This document shows positions 33,085 to 44,166 of a DNA stretch of 64,000 bases, piece after piece; within the stretch, counting starts at the first letter, position 1, and each line of letters starts with the position of its first letter. The DNA is taken from the NCBI RefSeq assembly GCF_000801105.2, contig NC_079516.1:22109043-22173042 (forward strand), read 5' to 3'. The notes below the pieces were generated by a model, which was not told the DNA's origin, did no database searches, and was given only the letters and a program-made list of their open reading frames with translations. Source of the DNA: Raphanus sativus (lineage: Eukaryota > Streptophyta > Magnoliopsida > Brassicales > Brassicaceae). Made by a program: the position numbers and the translations under genes.

Positions 33085-33805
33085 TTGTTTAACATATTCT
33101 GTTATATATATATAGTTGGGTTAAAATGGTATTCACTAACTTTAAGTAGAATCACATTTAATAAATATTTTTTATTCGAATAACCTATTTAAAACCCGTT
33201 AAACTAAATGAGTTTATATGAATATTTATTTCTATTAAAAATTCACTTAAACCGGTTAAACTCCGTCTATAGTTTAAATAAAATCCCAGATTTAAAGTAT
33301 AAAGTTATGTGCTTTGGATGTAATTAGTTAAAATCTGAACATATGAATTTACGGTTACAAAAGAAAATAAAGAGTCGTGTGTTTTGCATTTAGGAAGTAA
33401 GAGATTGGGTCTAAGTTTATATATGTAATGATACAGGGTATATAGATCGGAAGAAAAGAAACCTACAAATATGTTTGTTTTTAAAAGGATGTTCAAAAAG
33501 AAAAGTTGTTTTTGTGATAATCGTATAACGTGTATACAGAGAAAAATGGATTCCGCATAGTTTGCAAGTAAACTGGCAGTTAATTTGTAAGTAAACTGGC
33601 AGTTACAATCGAATAATCTATGTTAATGGCAGTTAATTATTAAAAAATGTGGTTATAATTAATTGGACATAACTTATTATCAATTGGACATGTTGAAGAA
33701 TTAATAGAATATATCTTAATCTATTAAAAGAAAAGTACAAACAGAATATACTCCTCAGTTTTTCTCTATAATTACGAGAGATTGCCATTAGCATATAATA
33801 CACAT
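33085..33805. other. AT-rich spacer
   Basis: No gene recognised. A short direct repeat AAGTAAACTGGCAGTTA occurs twice near 33567-33605. The stretch 33650-33720 resembles 32380-32440 (TTGGAC.. AACTT.. ATCAAT.GG.CATG..G), perhaps pieces of the same old insertion. Confidence 0.45.
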
Positions 33806-33978
33806 CTGTTTAACTAAACTTTTTTTTTTGGTGGACGCCCATGTAATAAGATCAAGTGGTAGTCGGTCTTGAGATGTTCGCAAGAGACGCTCTGTCCGGC
33901 TGGATCTGATCTATATGGGAAAAAAACACCACTAATTCTCGTCTTTTTGGCGAGAGAATCTGCCTGTTTAACTAAACT
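33806..33978 (-). mobile_element. 5'-truncated LINE/SINE tail (143 bp) with perfect 15-bp TSD
   Basis: CTGTTTAACTAAACT is at 33806-33820 and 33964-33978. The insert 33821-33963 begins with poly-T on the plus strand (a poly-A tail on the minus strand), preceded on that strand by ATGGGCGTCCACC. No coding sequence remains. Confidence 0.85.
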
Positions 33979-34070
33979 AAATGAAATAAATCATTTTTGT
34001 CAACCTTATATCACGGTTGTTTAACTAAATTAAATGAAATAAATCATTTTTGTCAACCTTATATCACAGT
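33965..34070. repeat. Tandem duplication of a 53-bp unit
   Basis: TGTTTAACTAAA(C/T)TAAATG through CTTATATCAC(G/A)GT is repeated at 33965-34017 and 34018-34070 with two differences. The TSD of the preceding retroposon lies in the first unit. Confidence 0.9.
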
Positions 34071-34210
34071 TACATATACTCTCTTTATTATTATTTTCCT
34101 AACATCAAGTGATATCTTACCTTCACATATCTCAACTACAATCTAATATTTGTTATTTAGTTTTAAAAAAAAAACAAGCTTTACGTGATACCATAATATC
34201 TTAACATGTA

Positions 34211-34947
34211 TCTATATAAGACTATAATAAGGTCCACACATAGCTCGACTTCTCCACTACTAAACAGAGTCAAAATGTCTTCAAATAGAGTGTTTATATT
34301 TGATTGATGGGACAACTAAACTTTGCCATATTCATATATAAATTTTAAAAGTCCCATTTTTAAATATTTGTGTAAAATAATTGTTACAATATTGTCATTT
34401 TATACAAATATTCACCAAAAAATTATAATATATTTTGTTTTTAATTTTAAAATAAAACATCAGTTTAAGTAAAATAATTAAATTACAGTATCCCTATTTT
34501 AAAATATGATTTATTACAAAAAAAATTAAAAACATTTAAGTGATAAAACTAAAATCAACTTTTAAATTTTATAAAAATGATTTCTATAAATAATAAAAAA
34601 TTAATAGATTAAATAATATTCACATAAATGTAATTCAGAAATAATTTTATTTAACATACAAGTTATTTAATATATTTATTTGATTATGTCAATATCCAAA
34701 ACCAAATAAGTAACCGACATAACTTATAAATATTTAAAAACGTCAATATGTATAGATCGAACAAGTAGTTCAGACAACAAGATCTATATCACTTATTTAT
34801 AGATCAAACAACAATAAAATGTCTATATTACTTATGAACAAAGTAAAATATATACAAATATATCTTAACCAAAAACAATTATAAATGTTAAAATTTATGT
34901 TACAGATTAAAATAACACCCGCACGGGTGTGCGGGTTAAAAGTCTAG
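34211..34947 (+). mobile_element. Non-autonomous Helitron, about 737 bp
   Basis: The 3' end is clear: hairpin CCCGCAC-GGGT-GTGCGGG (34918-34935), then TTAAAAGTCTAG ending at 34947 before T. The proposed 5' end is TCTATATAAGACTATAATAAG at 34211 after A. The 5' boundary is less certain than the 3' one. AT-rich and non-coding. Confidence 0.7.
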
Positions 34948-35590
34948 TTATTCAGTTAAAGTTTAAATTTAAATACAAAACTAATTTAAATTAAACATAT
35001 TAATACTTTATTAATAAAAACCCCACGTTGACAGCCAGGCCTTGGCTATGTGCTTTTTGAGCAAGCCGGTACTGTTGAAATCGTCGAGGTGAATTTGATA
35101 GGCCTAAATTGTTTCGTTTATGTTCATCATGCATTGCTTAAGTTCATGTATGTTCTGTGCATTGCAATTTGCATCCTTTGTGAGTCTAATGGATGAGAGA
35201 AAAGTAAAGTTCTTGACTTTTAAATGTTTGGAGCATCTCTGGTTTTGATCAAAGTTATTTTGCAGTGTTCAGAATCGTGTGGATTGAATTGATATATGTC
35301 GACTTACAGAACAAGATGGAATTATCATACTTGAGTATATTTATATAGTTGATGTTATTCTTACACTTGTTTAGTGAAAGAGAGAGCATTTGCTAATACT
35401 AACTGGTTCTTTGAATTCTTCTGGTTGAAGGTTATATACAACAGGGAAACCAACCAGAGTCGTGGGTTTGGATTTGTGACAATGAGTACGGTGGAAGAAG
35501 CTGAAGCAGCTATTGAGAAGTTCAATTGTTATGTGAGTTCATATATGTGTATCAATCATTTGTGAACTATTAGCATGTATTGGTGGAGGG

Positions 35591-36132
35591 TGTGAGAATT
35601 AAGAATTGTATGAGAGATTAGATGAGAGTTTGTTGAGTTTAGTTGAGAGTTAATCAAAAGAGAGAATTGTGTGAAACATATTGCGAGAGAGAGAATGAGA
35701 AGGATGTAATGTAATTCCTTGATTTACTTTGGTTCAGATACAAGTCTATAAATAGACTAAGACAAACATTAAACAAAGACAAGTTGTGAAGCATAAAGGA
35801 ATAAACAAATAGGGGTCTGAACTGTGCAGGGCTCGTTCAGCATGGCGAGATAGGGACAGGTGATAAACGGCTCTCTTCTCCTTAACTTCACCCGTGACTC
35901 TTTCTCCTTCAACTCCAACGTCTCTTTGATCCCTTGTCGACATTCCCATATGTTTAAACCAACTTGAAGCTGCCTTCCTTCTCAAGTAGACCAGTGACTT
36001 GTCTTCTAGGGTAAGTTAGGTCACACTTGACCTAACTGTACGGACAAGCTCACGTGCTCTTTCTTGATCACTACGGTTGCTTTACTTCTTCTTTGTCATC
36101 ATACTTGTCTTGTTTATTGCTTCATCTCAACA
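35591..36132 (-). repeat. 3' LTR (left) of the reverse Copia element
   Basis: 542 bp; partner 40804-41345. TATAAATAG (35749 region) on the plus strand is shared by both copies. Confidence 0.92.
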
Positions 36133-36299
36133 CTCCCCCTCAAGCTTGACCATGTGGAACAAGTCAAGCTTGGAAGATCATGAAGCATTCCCTCATTAAA
36201 ACCTTGATATGCAAAACCCAGTGGGACAAAAACATATCAAGGAAAGAGTAGAACACTTCATGATGAGGGGATCACTGAGATGAAAGATCCACGAGTCCA

Positions 36300-37914
36300 A
36301 GCTTTGAATGGATGAACTCGCAAACTTTAGTACTAGCAGCCTTGGTGAAGATGTCAGCCAACTGATCCTCACTTCTTGTATAGCATGGTAAGATTATCCT
36401 TTGCTCTACAGCCTGCCTCACTTTATGGCAATCCACCTCAATGGGTTAGTCCTCTCATGAAACACATTGTTGGATGCTATATGTATTGCAGCTTGATTAT
36501 CACAGTGCATGGTGATTGGAGATGAAGTCACTATGCCCAAGTCGTTAAGCAGGTTCCTGATCCAGATCAACTCACTGGTTAGCTTCCTCATTGCCTTATA
36601 TTCAGCCTCAGCACTTGAGCATGGCACAACCTTTTGCTTCTTGCTCTTCCAAGTCACTAAGTTGCCTCCAATGAAGGTGCAATAGCCTGTAGTTGATCTC
36701 CTATCAACTCTATCTCCTGCCCAATCAGCATCACAATACCCAACGATTTCTGTGCTCTTGTTGCATCCCATCCACACTCCTTGTCCTGGCGCCTCTCTTA
36801 GATATCTTAGTATCCTCTCAACCATGTTCCAATGGTGTATCTTGGGTGCTTTCATGTGCTGGCTCACTTGATTAACTGCAAAGCATATATCTTGTCTAGT
36901 GATAGTGAGATATATAAGCTTTCCCACCATCCTTCTATAGTGCTTCACCTCTCCATATGGCTTGCTATCAATCTCCCCTTCTCGCATCACTTTGTACCCA
37001 TCTTCTAGTGGAGTCTTTGCAGCTCTTCCTCCTAGATCACCAGCCTCTTTCAGTAGATCCAATGCATACTTCCTTTGAGATAGAAATAGTCCTTCCTTGG
37101 ATCGGCATATCTCAATGCCTAGAAAATATTTGAGCTCTCCCAAATCCTTGATATCAAAGGATGACTTGAGATATGTCTTGGTTGCAAGTATCCCCTCCTT
37201 GTCACTGCCAGTGATGATGATATCATCCACATACACTAGGATCACAATGATTCTCCTCTTGCTGGTGAGTGTGAACAAGGTGTGATCAGCTTCTGACTTC
37301 ACAAAGCCTCTCCCATTGAATGTGGTGCTTAGCTTGTGATACCAGGCTCTTGGTGATTGCTTCAGACCATAGATAGCTTTCTTCAATCTGAGAACATTGC
37401 CCGGCTTCACTAAATGTTCAAGACCAGGAGGTGGCTTCATGTAAACTTCATCTTCCAACTCTCCTTGTAAGAATGCATTCTTCACATCCATCTGCCATAG
37501 ATCCCACTCTAAGTTGACTGCTAAGGATAGGACTATCTTTATGGTGTGTAGTTTTGCAACTGGCGCAAAAGTATCAAGGTAATCCTCTCCATAGGTTTGA
37601 GTGAAGCCTCTTGCTACCAACCTTGTCTTACGCCTTTCCACAGTACCATCAGCATTGTACTTGATAGTGAATATCCACCGACTAGTTACAGCTCTCTTGC
37701 CCTTTGGTAGTTCTGCCTCATACCATGTATCATTGATTATCATGGCATTTGACTCACTGCCCACTGATTCCCTCTATTCTGCATGCTCCATAGCTTCCTC
37801 ATATGATCTTGGAATATACTCCTGATCCAGCTCTCCTATGAACACTACATGCTCTTGTGGGTATTGTGCTAGAAAGCCACACTGCTTGGATGGGATGAGC
37901 TACTGCTTGAGAGT
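36300..37914 (-). pseudogene. Copia reverse transcriptase-RNase H region, frame-broken
   Basis: The minus-strand frame 37764-36418 carries RT ([53 protein letters not shown], catalytic YVDDIIITG) and RNase H (DADWAGDR, SSAEAEYKAM, HCDNQAAIHIA). Three lesions separate it from a working polyprotein: a frameshift near 37885 at the junction with integrase, a Trp to stop change (TAG) at about 37779 in EHAE*RESVG, and a deletion near 36445 (compare CAATGTGTTTAG in the second copy) that destroys the ERTKHIEVDCH end. Confidence 0.9.
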
Positions 37915-40633
37915 TGAAGTAGACTCTGTTGTTTTTCCAGTTTGTTGCTGGCTGCCTGACTCTAGTGCTTCTTCTCAAGGTCGGTTGAGTGTTGCCTTCT
38001 TCACCACTAGGTCCTGAACTCACAGTAGGCTCCTCTTTAGTCTCTTGTGTGATGTCCTCATGCGCATGCTGTTCAGCTTGTTGCTCAGCTTGATCAGGAC
38101 TTGCTGACTGCTCCTCTTGATGCTCAGCTTCATTGTCCCCCTCATGATCAAGGTGAGTAACCTCAGGAGTAGTTGCTGGTGTCACTGGTGCTTCTTCTGA
38201 TATCCCGGTTGACCTCTCAACAGGTACACTGATGCCCAGACTTTCCATGACTCTTCTTAGGTTGGATGCTCTATCTGAAGCGGATTGAGATAGATTCTCT
38301 AAATCTTCCCAACTGTTTCCATCATAGTATCCTTTGGATTCCAAGAACTTGACATCTCTGGAGACTAAGATCCTCCTGGTCTCTGGTACAATGCATTTGT
38401 ACCCTTTCTGATGAGGAGAATATCCAATGAACACTGCCTTTGTACTCTTGGCCGCCAACTTATCTCTTTGCTCTCCTGGAACAAAGACAAAGCAAAGGCA
38501 ACCAAACACACGCATATGTTCAATAGAGGGTTTTGTGTTGTTCAATACCTCATAAGGAGATTGATCTTGTAGGATCCTGGTGGGAATCCGGTTGATCAAG
38601 TAGCATGCGGTTGTAACAGCATCACTCCAGAATCTTTTAGGCATGCTTGTATGGAACATCATGCTCCTGGCCACCTCCATAAGGTGTCTATTCTTCCTCT
38701 CAGCGACCCCATTTTGTTGTGGAGTGTAAGGGCATCTTGTTTGATGGATCATCCCATGTTTGGCTAAGTGTTGCTTGAATGCCTTGCTTGTGTATTCTCC
38801 TCCATTATCTGATCTCAAAATTTTAATCTTGGCATTGAAGTAATTAGTGACATAGTTTTGAAAATTTATGAATGCTTCTAAGACCATATCTTTTGATGGC
38901 AATAAGGTTATCCAAGTATACTTAGATTTTTCATCTATGAATGTCACAAAATATTTGTGATGTTCTCTAGATACACATGGTGCGGTCCAAACATCAGAAT
39001 GAATAAGATCAAAGCAATTTTCATAAATTTTACTTGATCTAGGGAACACTGTCTTGCAATGTTTCCCTAAGATACAAGCTTCACAGTCACTTTTAAAAGA
39101 GATACTAGGCAACATGATGTTCAAAGCACGAGAATGAGGATGTCCTAATCTAGCATGCCACAATACATCTTTAGGTAAAGCTGAAACAGAATTTAAAGCA
39201 TAAGATAAATCGGTTGAGGTCTTGGTGTCTTCCAGCAAGTACAAGTCTCCCTTGGTTACACCATTGCCAGGAAACCTACTAGTCTCAATATCCTGAAAGT
39301 ACACTTCATTAGGCGTGAATGTAACACTGCACTTAAGATCATTAGTAACTCTTTTTACAAATAACAAATTTGAGGCAAAGCTAGGCATGTAAAGAGCCTT
39401 AGAATCTTTGTTAAACAACTTAAGATCACCTATGCCTTTAATTGGTATCTTATCCCCATTTGCAATCATAACATGTCCTAGAGCAGGAACAATGTTTTTA
39501 ATTAAGGTCAGGTCACTAATCATGTGATGACTAGCTCCTGAATCTATAACTAGAGGTTTTATCAACTTAGAACTAGTTAAAGCATTCATGGAGATATCAC
39601 TGATAAGTGCATGAAAAGAGGTACCAAATTTGTTACCAGAGTTATCTTTGAGGAGTTTGATGAGAGTTTCAATGTCCGAGCGCTTGATAGTCTCATCTTG
39701 GGGGTTCCTCATGGTTGAGCTGGATGCTAGAGCCTTCTCCCCTCCACTCACTGCTCCGGGTTCACCCATGTCGCCTGAATAGTTAGCTCTTGCTTCATTG
39801 TTACCGGTCCGGAACTTCTGTGGCTTCAAATGAGGATGAAGTAGCCAGCACTTGTCTTTCCCATGCCCCTTCTTCTTGCAGTGGTCACACACCCACACCT
39901 TCTTGTCTTCAGGTTTGAAGTGACCTTTGTTAGCAACACCTTCTGCTTGGTTGGCTATCACAAGGTCTTTCTTTCCTCCAAAGAGACCAACTGAGCCTTG
40001 CTCCTTTTGGATCTGAGCACACACTTCATCCAGAGATGGGAGACTAACTCCCCTCAGTATGTGCTTGATCAATTCATTGTACCTGGGGTTAAGAGAGAAT
40101 AGCAAGGCAAAGACCTTATCTTGCTCTCTTCTCTCATTTAGTACATCCGGGTCAAGGGTTGCTGGTCTCAACATCTCCAGCTCTGCCCATAGAGATCTGA
40201 ACTTCCCAAAGTGTTTATCAAACTCAGTATCCTCTTGACACAGGTTGTTGATAGCCCTCTTGACTTCAAACACTCGGTTAATGTTGGATACATTACCAAA
40301 CACCTTTTGGAGTGTATCCCATAGTTCTTTTGAAGTCTCACAGTAGGCGTAAGACTCCAAGATTGATGCCTCAAGGCTGTGTTGGATGATAGACAAGACC
40401 AGGAGATCCTCTTGAACTCGCTTCTTGTCATCAGCTTCAGCTTGCACCACTTCTTTGCCATCATCTCCTAGGACAGTCTTCTTCTTGTTGCTCCTGCCTT
40501 CTTCGACCACCTCCCAGAGCCCTCTGCCTCCAAGAGCGGTTTTAGTTAGCCTCGCCCAATGTAGATAGTTAGCTCCCTTGAGTGTAACTGGAATGGTCAC
40601 CATCCGTGAGTGTTCACTAGCAGAATCCATCAA
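37799..40633 (-). CDS. Copia gag-protease-integrase reading frame, 944 codons
   Basis: Starts at ATG 40633. Gag spans 1-245 (TLKGANYLHWARLTKTAL, SKELWDTLQKVF, SLWAELEML). Zinc knuckle CDHCKKKGHGKDKC is at 249-262. Protease VIDSGASHHM is at 362-371. Pre-integrase is WHARLGHPHS with CEACILGKH. Integrase D547 (HSDVW), D609 (LRSDNGGEY) and E645 (NGVAERKNRH) complete the DDE triad. VFGCLCFVFVPGEQ then GYSPHQKGYK follow. A Gln/Glu-rich linker lies at about 800-900. The true polyprotein should continue into RT; a frameshift near 37885 ends it in unrelated residues. Element gene, not a host gene. Confidence 0.9.
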   Translation of the reverse strand: MMDSASEHSRMVTIPVTLKGANYLHWARLTKTALGGRGLWEVVEEGRSNKKKTVLGDDGKEVVQAEADDKKRVQEDLLVLSIIQHSLEASILESYAYCETSKELWDTLQKVFGNVSNINRVFEVKRAINNLCQEDTEFDKHFGKFRSLWAELEMLRPATLDPDVLNERREQDKVFALLFSLNPRYNELIKHILRGVSLPSLDEVCAQIQKEQGSVGLFGGKKDLVIANQAEGVANKGHFKPEDKKVWVCDHCKKKGHGKDKCWLLHPHLKPQKFRTGNNEARANYSGDMGEPGAVSGGEKALASSSTMRNPQDETIKRSDIETLIKLLKDNSGNKFGTSFHALISDISMNALTSSKLIKPLVIDSGASHHMISDLTLIKNIVPALGHVMIANGDKIPIKGIGDLKLFNKDSKALYMPSFASNLLFVKRVTNDLKCSVTFTPNEVYFQDIETSRFPGNGVTKGDLYLLEDTKTSTDLSYALNSVSALPKDVLWHARLGHPHSRALNIMLPSISFKSDCEACILGKHCKTVFPRSSKIYENCFDLIHSDVWTAPCVSREHHKYFVTFIDEKSKYTWITLLPSKDMVLEAFINFQNYVTNYFNAKIKILRSDNGGEYTSKAFKQHLAKHGMIHQTRCPYTPQQNGVAERKNRHLMEVARSMMFHTSMPKRFWSDAVTTACYLINRIPTRILQDQSPYEVLNNTKPSIEHMRVFGCLCFVFVPGEQRDKLAAKSTKAVFIGYSPHQKGYKCIVPETRRILVSRDVKFLESKGYYDGNSWEDLENLSQSASDRASNLRRVMESLGISVPVERSTGISEEAPVTPATTPEVTHLDHEGDNEAEHQEEQSASPDQAEQQAEQHAHEDITQETKEEPTVSSGPSGEEGNTQPTLRRSTRVRQPATNWKNNRVYFNSQAVAHPIQAVWLSSTIPTRACSVHRRAGSGVYSKII

Positions 40634-40803
40634 GAGAGTTTTGTGAAAAGAAATTTAAAGATGAACTTTGCTATTTTTGGCAAATTCTGGAGGTGAAAAT
40701 GAAGAACACTTCAAGAACACCAAGAACTTTACTCAAAATAGTAAGAACACTGAGAAATTGCGGAAGAGAAATAGGTCTCAAGAGCTAGAAAGCTCTGATA
40801 CCA

Positions 40804-41345
40804 TGTGAGAATTAAGAATTGTATGAGAGATTAGATGAGAGTTTGTTGAGTTTAGTTGAGAGTTAATCAAAAGAGAGAGTTGTGTGAAACATATTGCGAG
40901 AGAGAGAATGAGAAGGATGTAATGTAATTCCTTGATTTACTTTGGTTCAGATACAAGTCTATAAATAGACTAAGACAAACATTAAACAAAGACAAGTTGT
41001 GAAGCATAAAGGAATAAACAAATAGGAGTCTGAACTGTGCAGGGCTCGTTCAGCATGGCGAGATAGGGACAGGTGATAAACGGCTCTCTTCTCCTTAACT
41101 TCACCCGTGACTCTTTCTCCTTCAACTCCAACGTCTCTTTGATCCCTTGTCGACATTCCCATATGTTTAAACCAACTTGAAGCTGCCTTCCTTCTCAAGT
41201 AGACCAGTGACTTGTCTTCTAGGGTAAGTTAGGTCACACTTGACCTAACTGTATGGACAAGCTCACTTGCTCTTCCTTGATCACTACGGTTGCTTTACTT
41301 CTTCTTTGTCATCATACTTGTCTTGTTTATTGCTTCATCTCAACA
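40804..41345 (-). repeat. 5' LTR of the reverse Copia element, shared with the second partial copy
   Basis: 542 bp. It serves as 5' LTR for 35591-41345 and as 3' LTR for the partial copy 41346-42814. Confidence 0.92.
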
Positions 41346-42814
41346 CTCCCCCTCAAGCTTGACCATGTGGAACAAGTCAAGCTTGGAAGATCATGAAGCA
41401 TTCCCTCATTAAAACCTTGATATGCAAAACCCAGTGGGACAAAAACATATCAAGGAAAGAGTAGAACACTTCATGATGAGGGGATCACTGAGATGAAAGA
41501 TCCACGAGTCCAAGCTTTGAATGGATGAACTCGCAAACCTTAGTACTAGCAGCCTTAGTGAAGATGTCAGCCAACTGATCCTCACTTCTTGTATAGCATG
41601 GTAAGATTATCCTTTGCTCTACAGCCTGCCTCACTTTATGGCAATCCACCTCAATGTGTTTAGTCCTCTCATGAAACACATTGTTGGATGCTATATGTAT
41701 TGCAGCTTGATTATCACAGTGCATGGTGATTGGAGATGAAGTCACTATGCCCAAGTCGTTAAGCAGGTTCCTGATCCAGATCAGCTCACTGGTTAGCTTC
41801 CTCATTGCCCTATATTCAGCCTCAGCACTTGAGCATGACACAACCTTTTGCTTCTTGCTCTTCCAAGTCACTAAGTTGCCTCCAATGAAGGTGCAATAGC
41901 TTGTAGTTGATCTCCTATCAACTCTATCTCCTGCCCAATCAGCATCACAATACCCAACGATTTCTGTGCTCTTGTTGCATCCCATCCACACTCCTTGTCC
42001 TGGCGCCTCTCTTAGATATCTTAGTATCCTCTCAACCATGTTCCAATGGTGTATCTTGGGTGCTTGCATGTGCTGGCTCACTTGATTAACTGCAAAGCAT
42101 ATATCTGGTCTAGTGATAGTGAGATATATAAGCTTTCCCACCATCTTTCTATAGTGCTTCACCTCTCCATATGGCTTGTTATTAATCTCCCCCTCTCGCA
42201 TCACTTTGTACCCATCTTCTAGTGGAGTTTTTGCAGCTCTTCCTCCTAGATCACCAGCCTCTTTCAGTAGATCCAATGCATACTTCCTTTGAGATAGAAA
42301 TAGTCCTTCCTTGGATCGGCATATCTCAATGCCTAGAAAATATTTGAGCTCTCCCAAATCCTTGATATCAAAGGATGACTTGAGATATGTCTTGGTTGCA
42401 AGTATCCCCTCATTGTCACTGCCAGTGATGATGATATCATCCACATACACTAGGATCACAATGATTCCCCTCTTGCTGGTGAGTGTGAACAAGGTGTGAT
42501 CAGCTTCTGACTTCACAAAGCCTCTCCCATTGAGTGTGGTGCTTAGCTTGTGATACCAGACTCTTGGTGATTGCTTCAGACCATAGATAGCTTTCTTCAA
42601 TCTGAGAACATTGCCCGGCTTCACTAAATGTTCAAGACCAGGAGGTGGCTTCTGTAAACTTCATCTTCCAACTCTCCTTGTAAGAATGCATTCTTCACAT
42701 CCATCTGCCATAGATCCCACTCTAAGTTGACTGCTAAGGATAGGACTATCCTTATGGTGTGTAGTTTTGCAACTGGCGCAAAAGTATCAAGGTAATCCTC
42801 TCCATAGGTTTGAG
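41346..42814 (-). pseudogene. Second, truncated copy of the Copia pol 3' region (RT-RNase H)
   Basis: Nearly identical to 36133-37600. The minus-strand frame 42624-41485 covers RT from LRLKKAIYGLKQSPR with YVDDIIITG, RNase H, and an intact C-terminus (TKHIEVDCHKVRQAVEQRII, EDQLADIFTKAAS). A one-base deletion near 42650 shifts the upstream part. The copy stops abruptly after CCATAGGTTTGAG at 42814, where intron sequence of the RNA-binding-protein pseudogene resumes. The 5' LTR, gag and integrase are absent. Confidence 0.9.
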
Positions 42815-43050
42815 ACATTTTTGGCAACTGAGTTAAGTTGAGGGTTTTCTCTGTTAGCTTCTGATTTTTCTGTTTGTGAGAATATTGTTGAGCATCTGTG
42901 ATGATCTTATTCATGTTTTTTTTTTTTCAGGATCTGAACGGACGGCTTTTGACAGTAAACAAGGCAGCTACCAAAGGATCAGGTCCCAAACGCCAACCAC
43001 GGGTATACGAACCTGCATTCAGAGTGTATGAAGGTAACTTCCGGTGGTAA

Positions 43051-43347
43051 TTTTAATTTTTTTGGTTCTATTCTTTGAAGCAAAGCTTGGAGTAGAGAAA
43101 CACAATCTCTGTGTTGTTAATAATACTACGAACATCTTATAAAGTGTTGTTATGTTTGGTCCTTCTGCAAACATAGGTTGAAGTAAAGATTCAAGTGTGA
43201 TGTATATTGAGTTTCATTGTGCATTTTTACTTGTAATGAATTTTGAAATTTTTAAGAACCCTTAACTAAGAAACTCCCATTGGACCATTCAAAATGGAAT
43301 TTTTTTTAACTAAAGTTCTTAGGTTACTTTTATTAATTAAAAAGTTA
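43051..43347 (+). other. 3' flank of the RNA-binding-protein pseudogene
   Basis: Non-coding; the T-rich composition would fit a former intron or 3' UTR of the pseudogene. It ends at the A preceding the Helitron. Confidence 0.45.
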
Positions 43348-44128
43348 CTAGGTGACGATCCGCGCCTTGCGCGGAGTGAAGCATTTTATAAAAATATATG
43401 TTACATACATATAAGAATGATTGTTCGGGTTTTATTCGGCTTTGGTTCAAATCTATTCTGTTTTCAAGTTTTCGGGATCAAAGATTTCATCCACATTCAG
43501 TGTTTATAAATTTCGATTGATTTGGTTCGGATCTTTGCGGATTCAATACCTGTTCAGATAACCCTTTTAAATTATTTTAAAATATCAAAAATTTCATTTT
43601 ATAAATTAAATTTCTAAAAATCTACAAACAAAATAAAATTACATGTAAACTTGAATAACATATGTCATAATACCTAAACTTAGTATATATATATTGGTTT
43701 GGTTTGAATATTTGGATAGATAATAAATAGATATTGTAAGTAATTTTAGTATTTTGAGTATACTTAAATTTATCTATTTCTGCACATTTATTTTTGACCA
43801 TTTGTATATATTTTAAGTATGCTGGACAACTTAAAAGTATCTTATATATATTTTGGATATTTTAATATACATTAAATCTAAAATAATTAATATATTTAGG
43901 TATATAAACATATTTCAGATATTTCGGTTACCCAAAATATTCCAGTTCGAATTGGTTTCGGTTCTCTAAATACCAAATTTTTTAACTTGTTCGGATATTT
44001 AATCAATTCCGGTTCAGATTTAATACTATCTTCGGATTGGGTTCGCTTTAATTTTTTTTATTAAGATTTTTTTTCTTGCATACATACGTATATGTACTTA
44101 CATATAAAATGCATTTATTTCATACAAA

Positions 44129-44166
<38 letters not shown>

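Larger units (their letters stand above)
35591..41345 (-). mobile_element. Ty1/Copia element, reverse orientation, 5.75 kb, recently inactivated
   Basis: LTRs 35591-36132 and 40804-41345 are 542 bp each (TGTGAGAATTAAG...CTCAACA) with about five differences. CTCCCCCTCAAGC just inside the left LTR is the complement of a polypurine tract. The Met-tRNA primer site TGGTATCAGAGC (minus strand) abuts the right LTR at 40803. The interior encodes gag-pol on the minus strand with a few lesions. Further pol sequence of a second copy continues beyond the right LTR (41346-42814), so the block is int-LTR-int-LTR and no target duplication can be matched. Confidence 0.93.
35026..43050 (+). pseudogene. Chloroplast RNA-binding protein (CP31/RNP31-type) pseudogene, split by a 7.2-kb Copia insertion
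   Basis: Pieces, in order: an exon-1 fragment 35026-35088 (VDSQALAM, then a 2-bp insertion shifts the frame before FEQAGTVEIVE). Exon 35431-35532 encodes [20 protein letters not shown] and [14 protein letters not shown], i.e. RNP1 (RGFGFV) of the first RRM, ending at GTGAGT. Exon 42931-43050 encodes [13 protein letters not shown] and [19 protein letters not shown] then stop. Intact family members have a chloroplast transit peptide, an acidic region and two RRMs for organelle mRNA editing and stability. Here the 5' half and second RRM are missing. The Copia block sits in the intron between the last two pieces. Truncation and frameshift indicate a non-functional gene fragment. Confidence 0.85.

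Noticed and set aside
35746..35985. 79-codon minus-strand frame, repeated at 40959-41198
   Set aside because: Lies within both LTRs of the Copia element; repeated only because the LTR is repeated.
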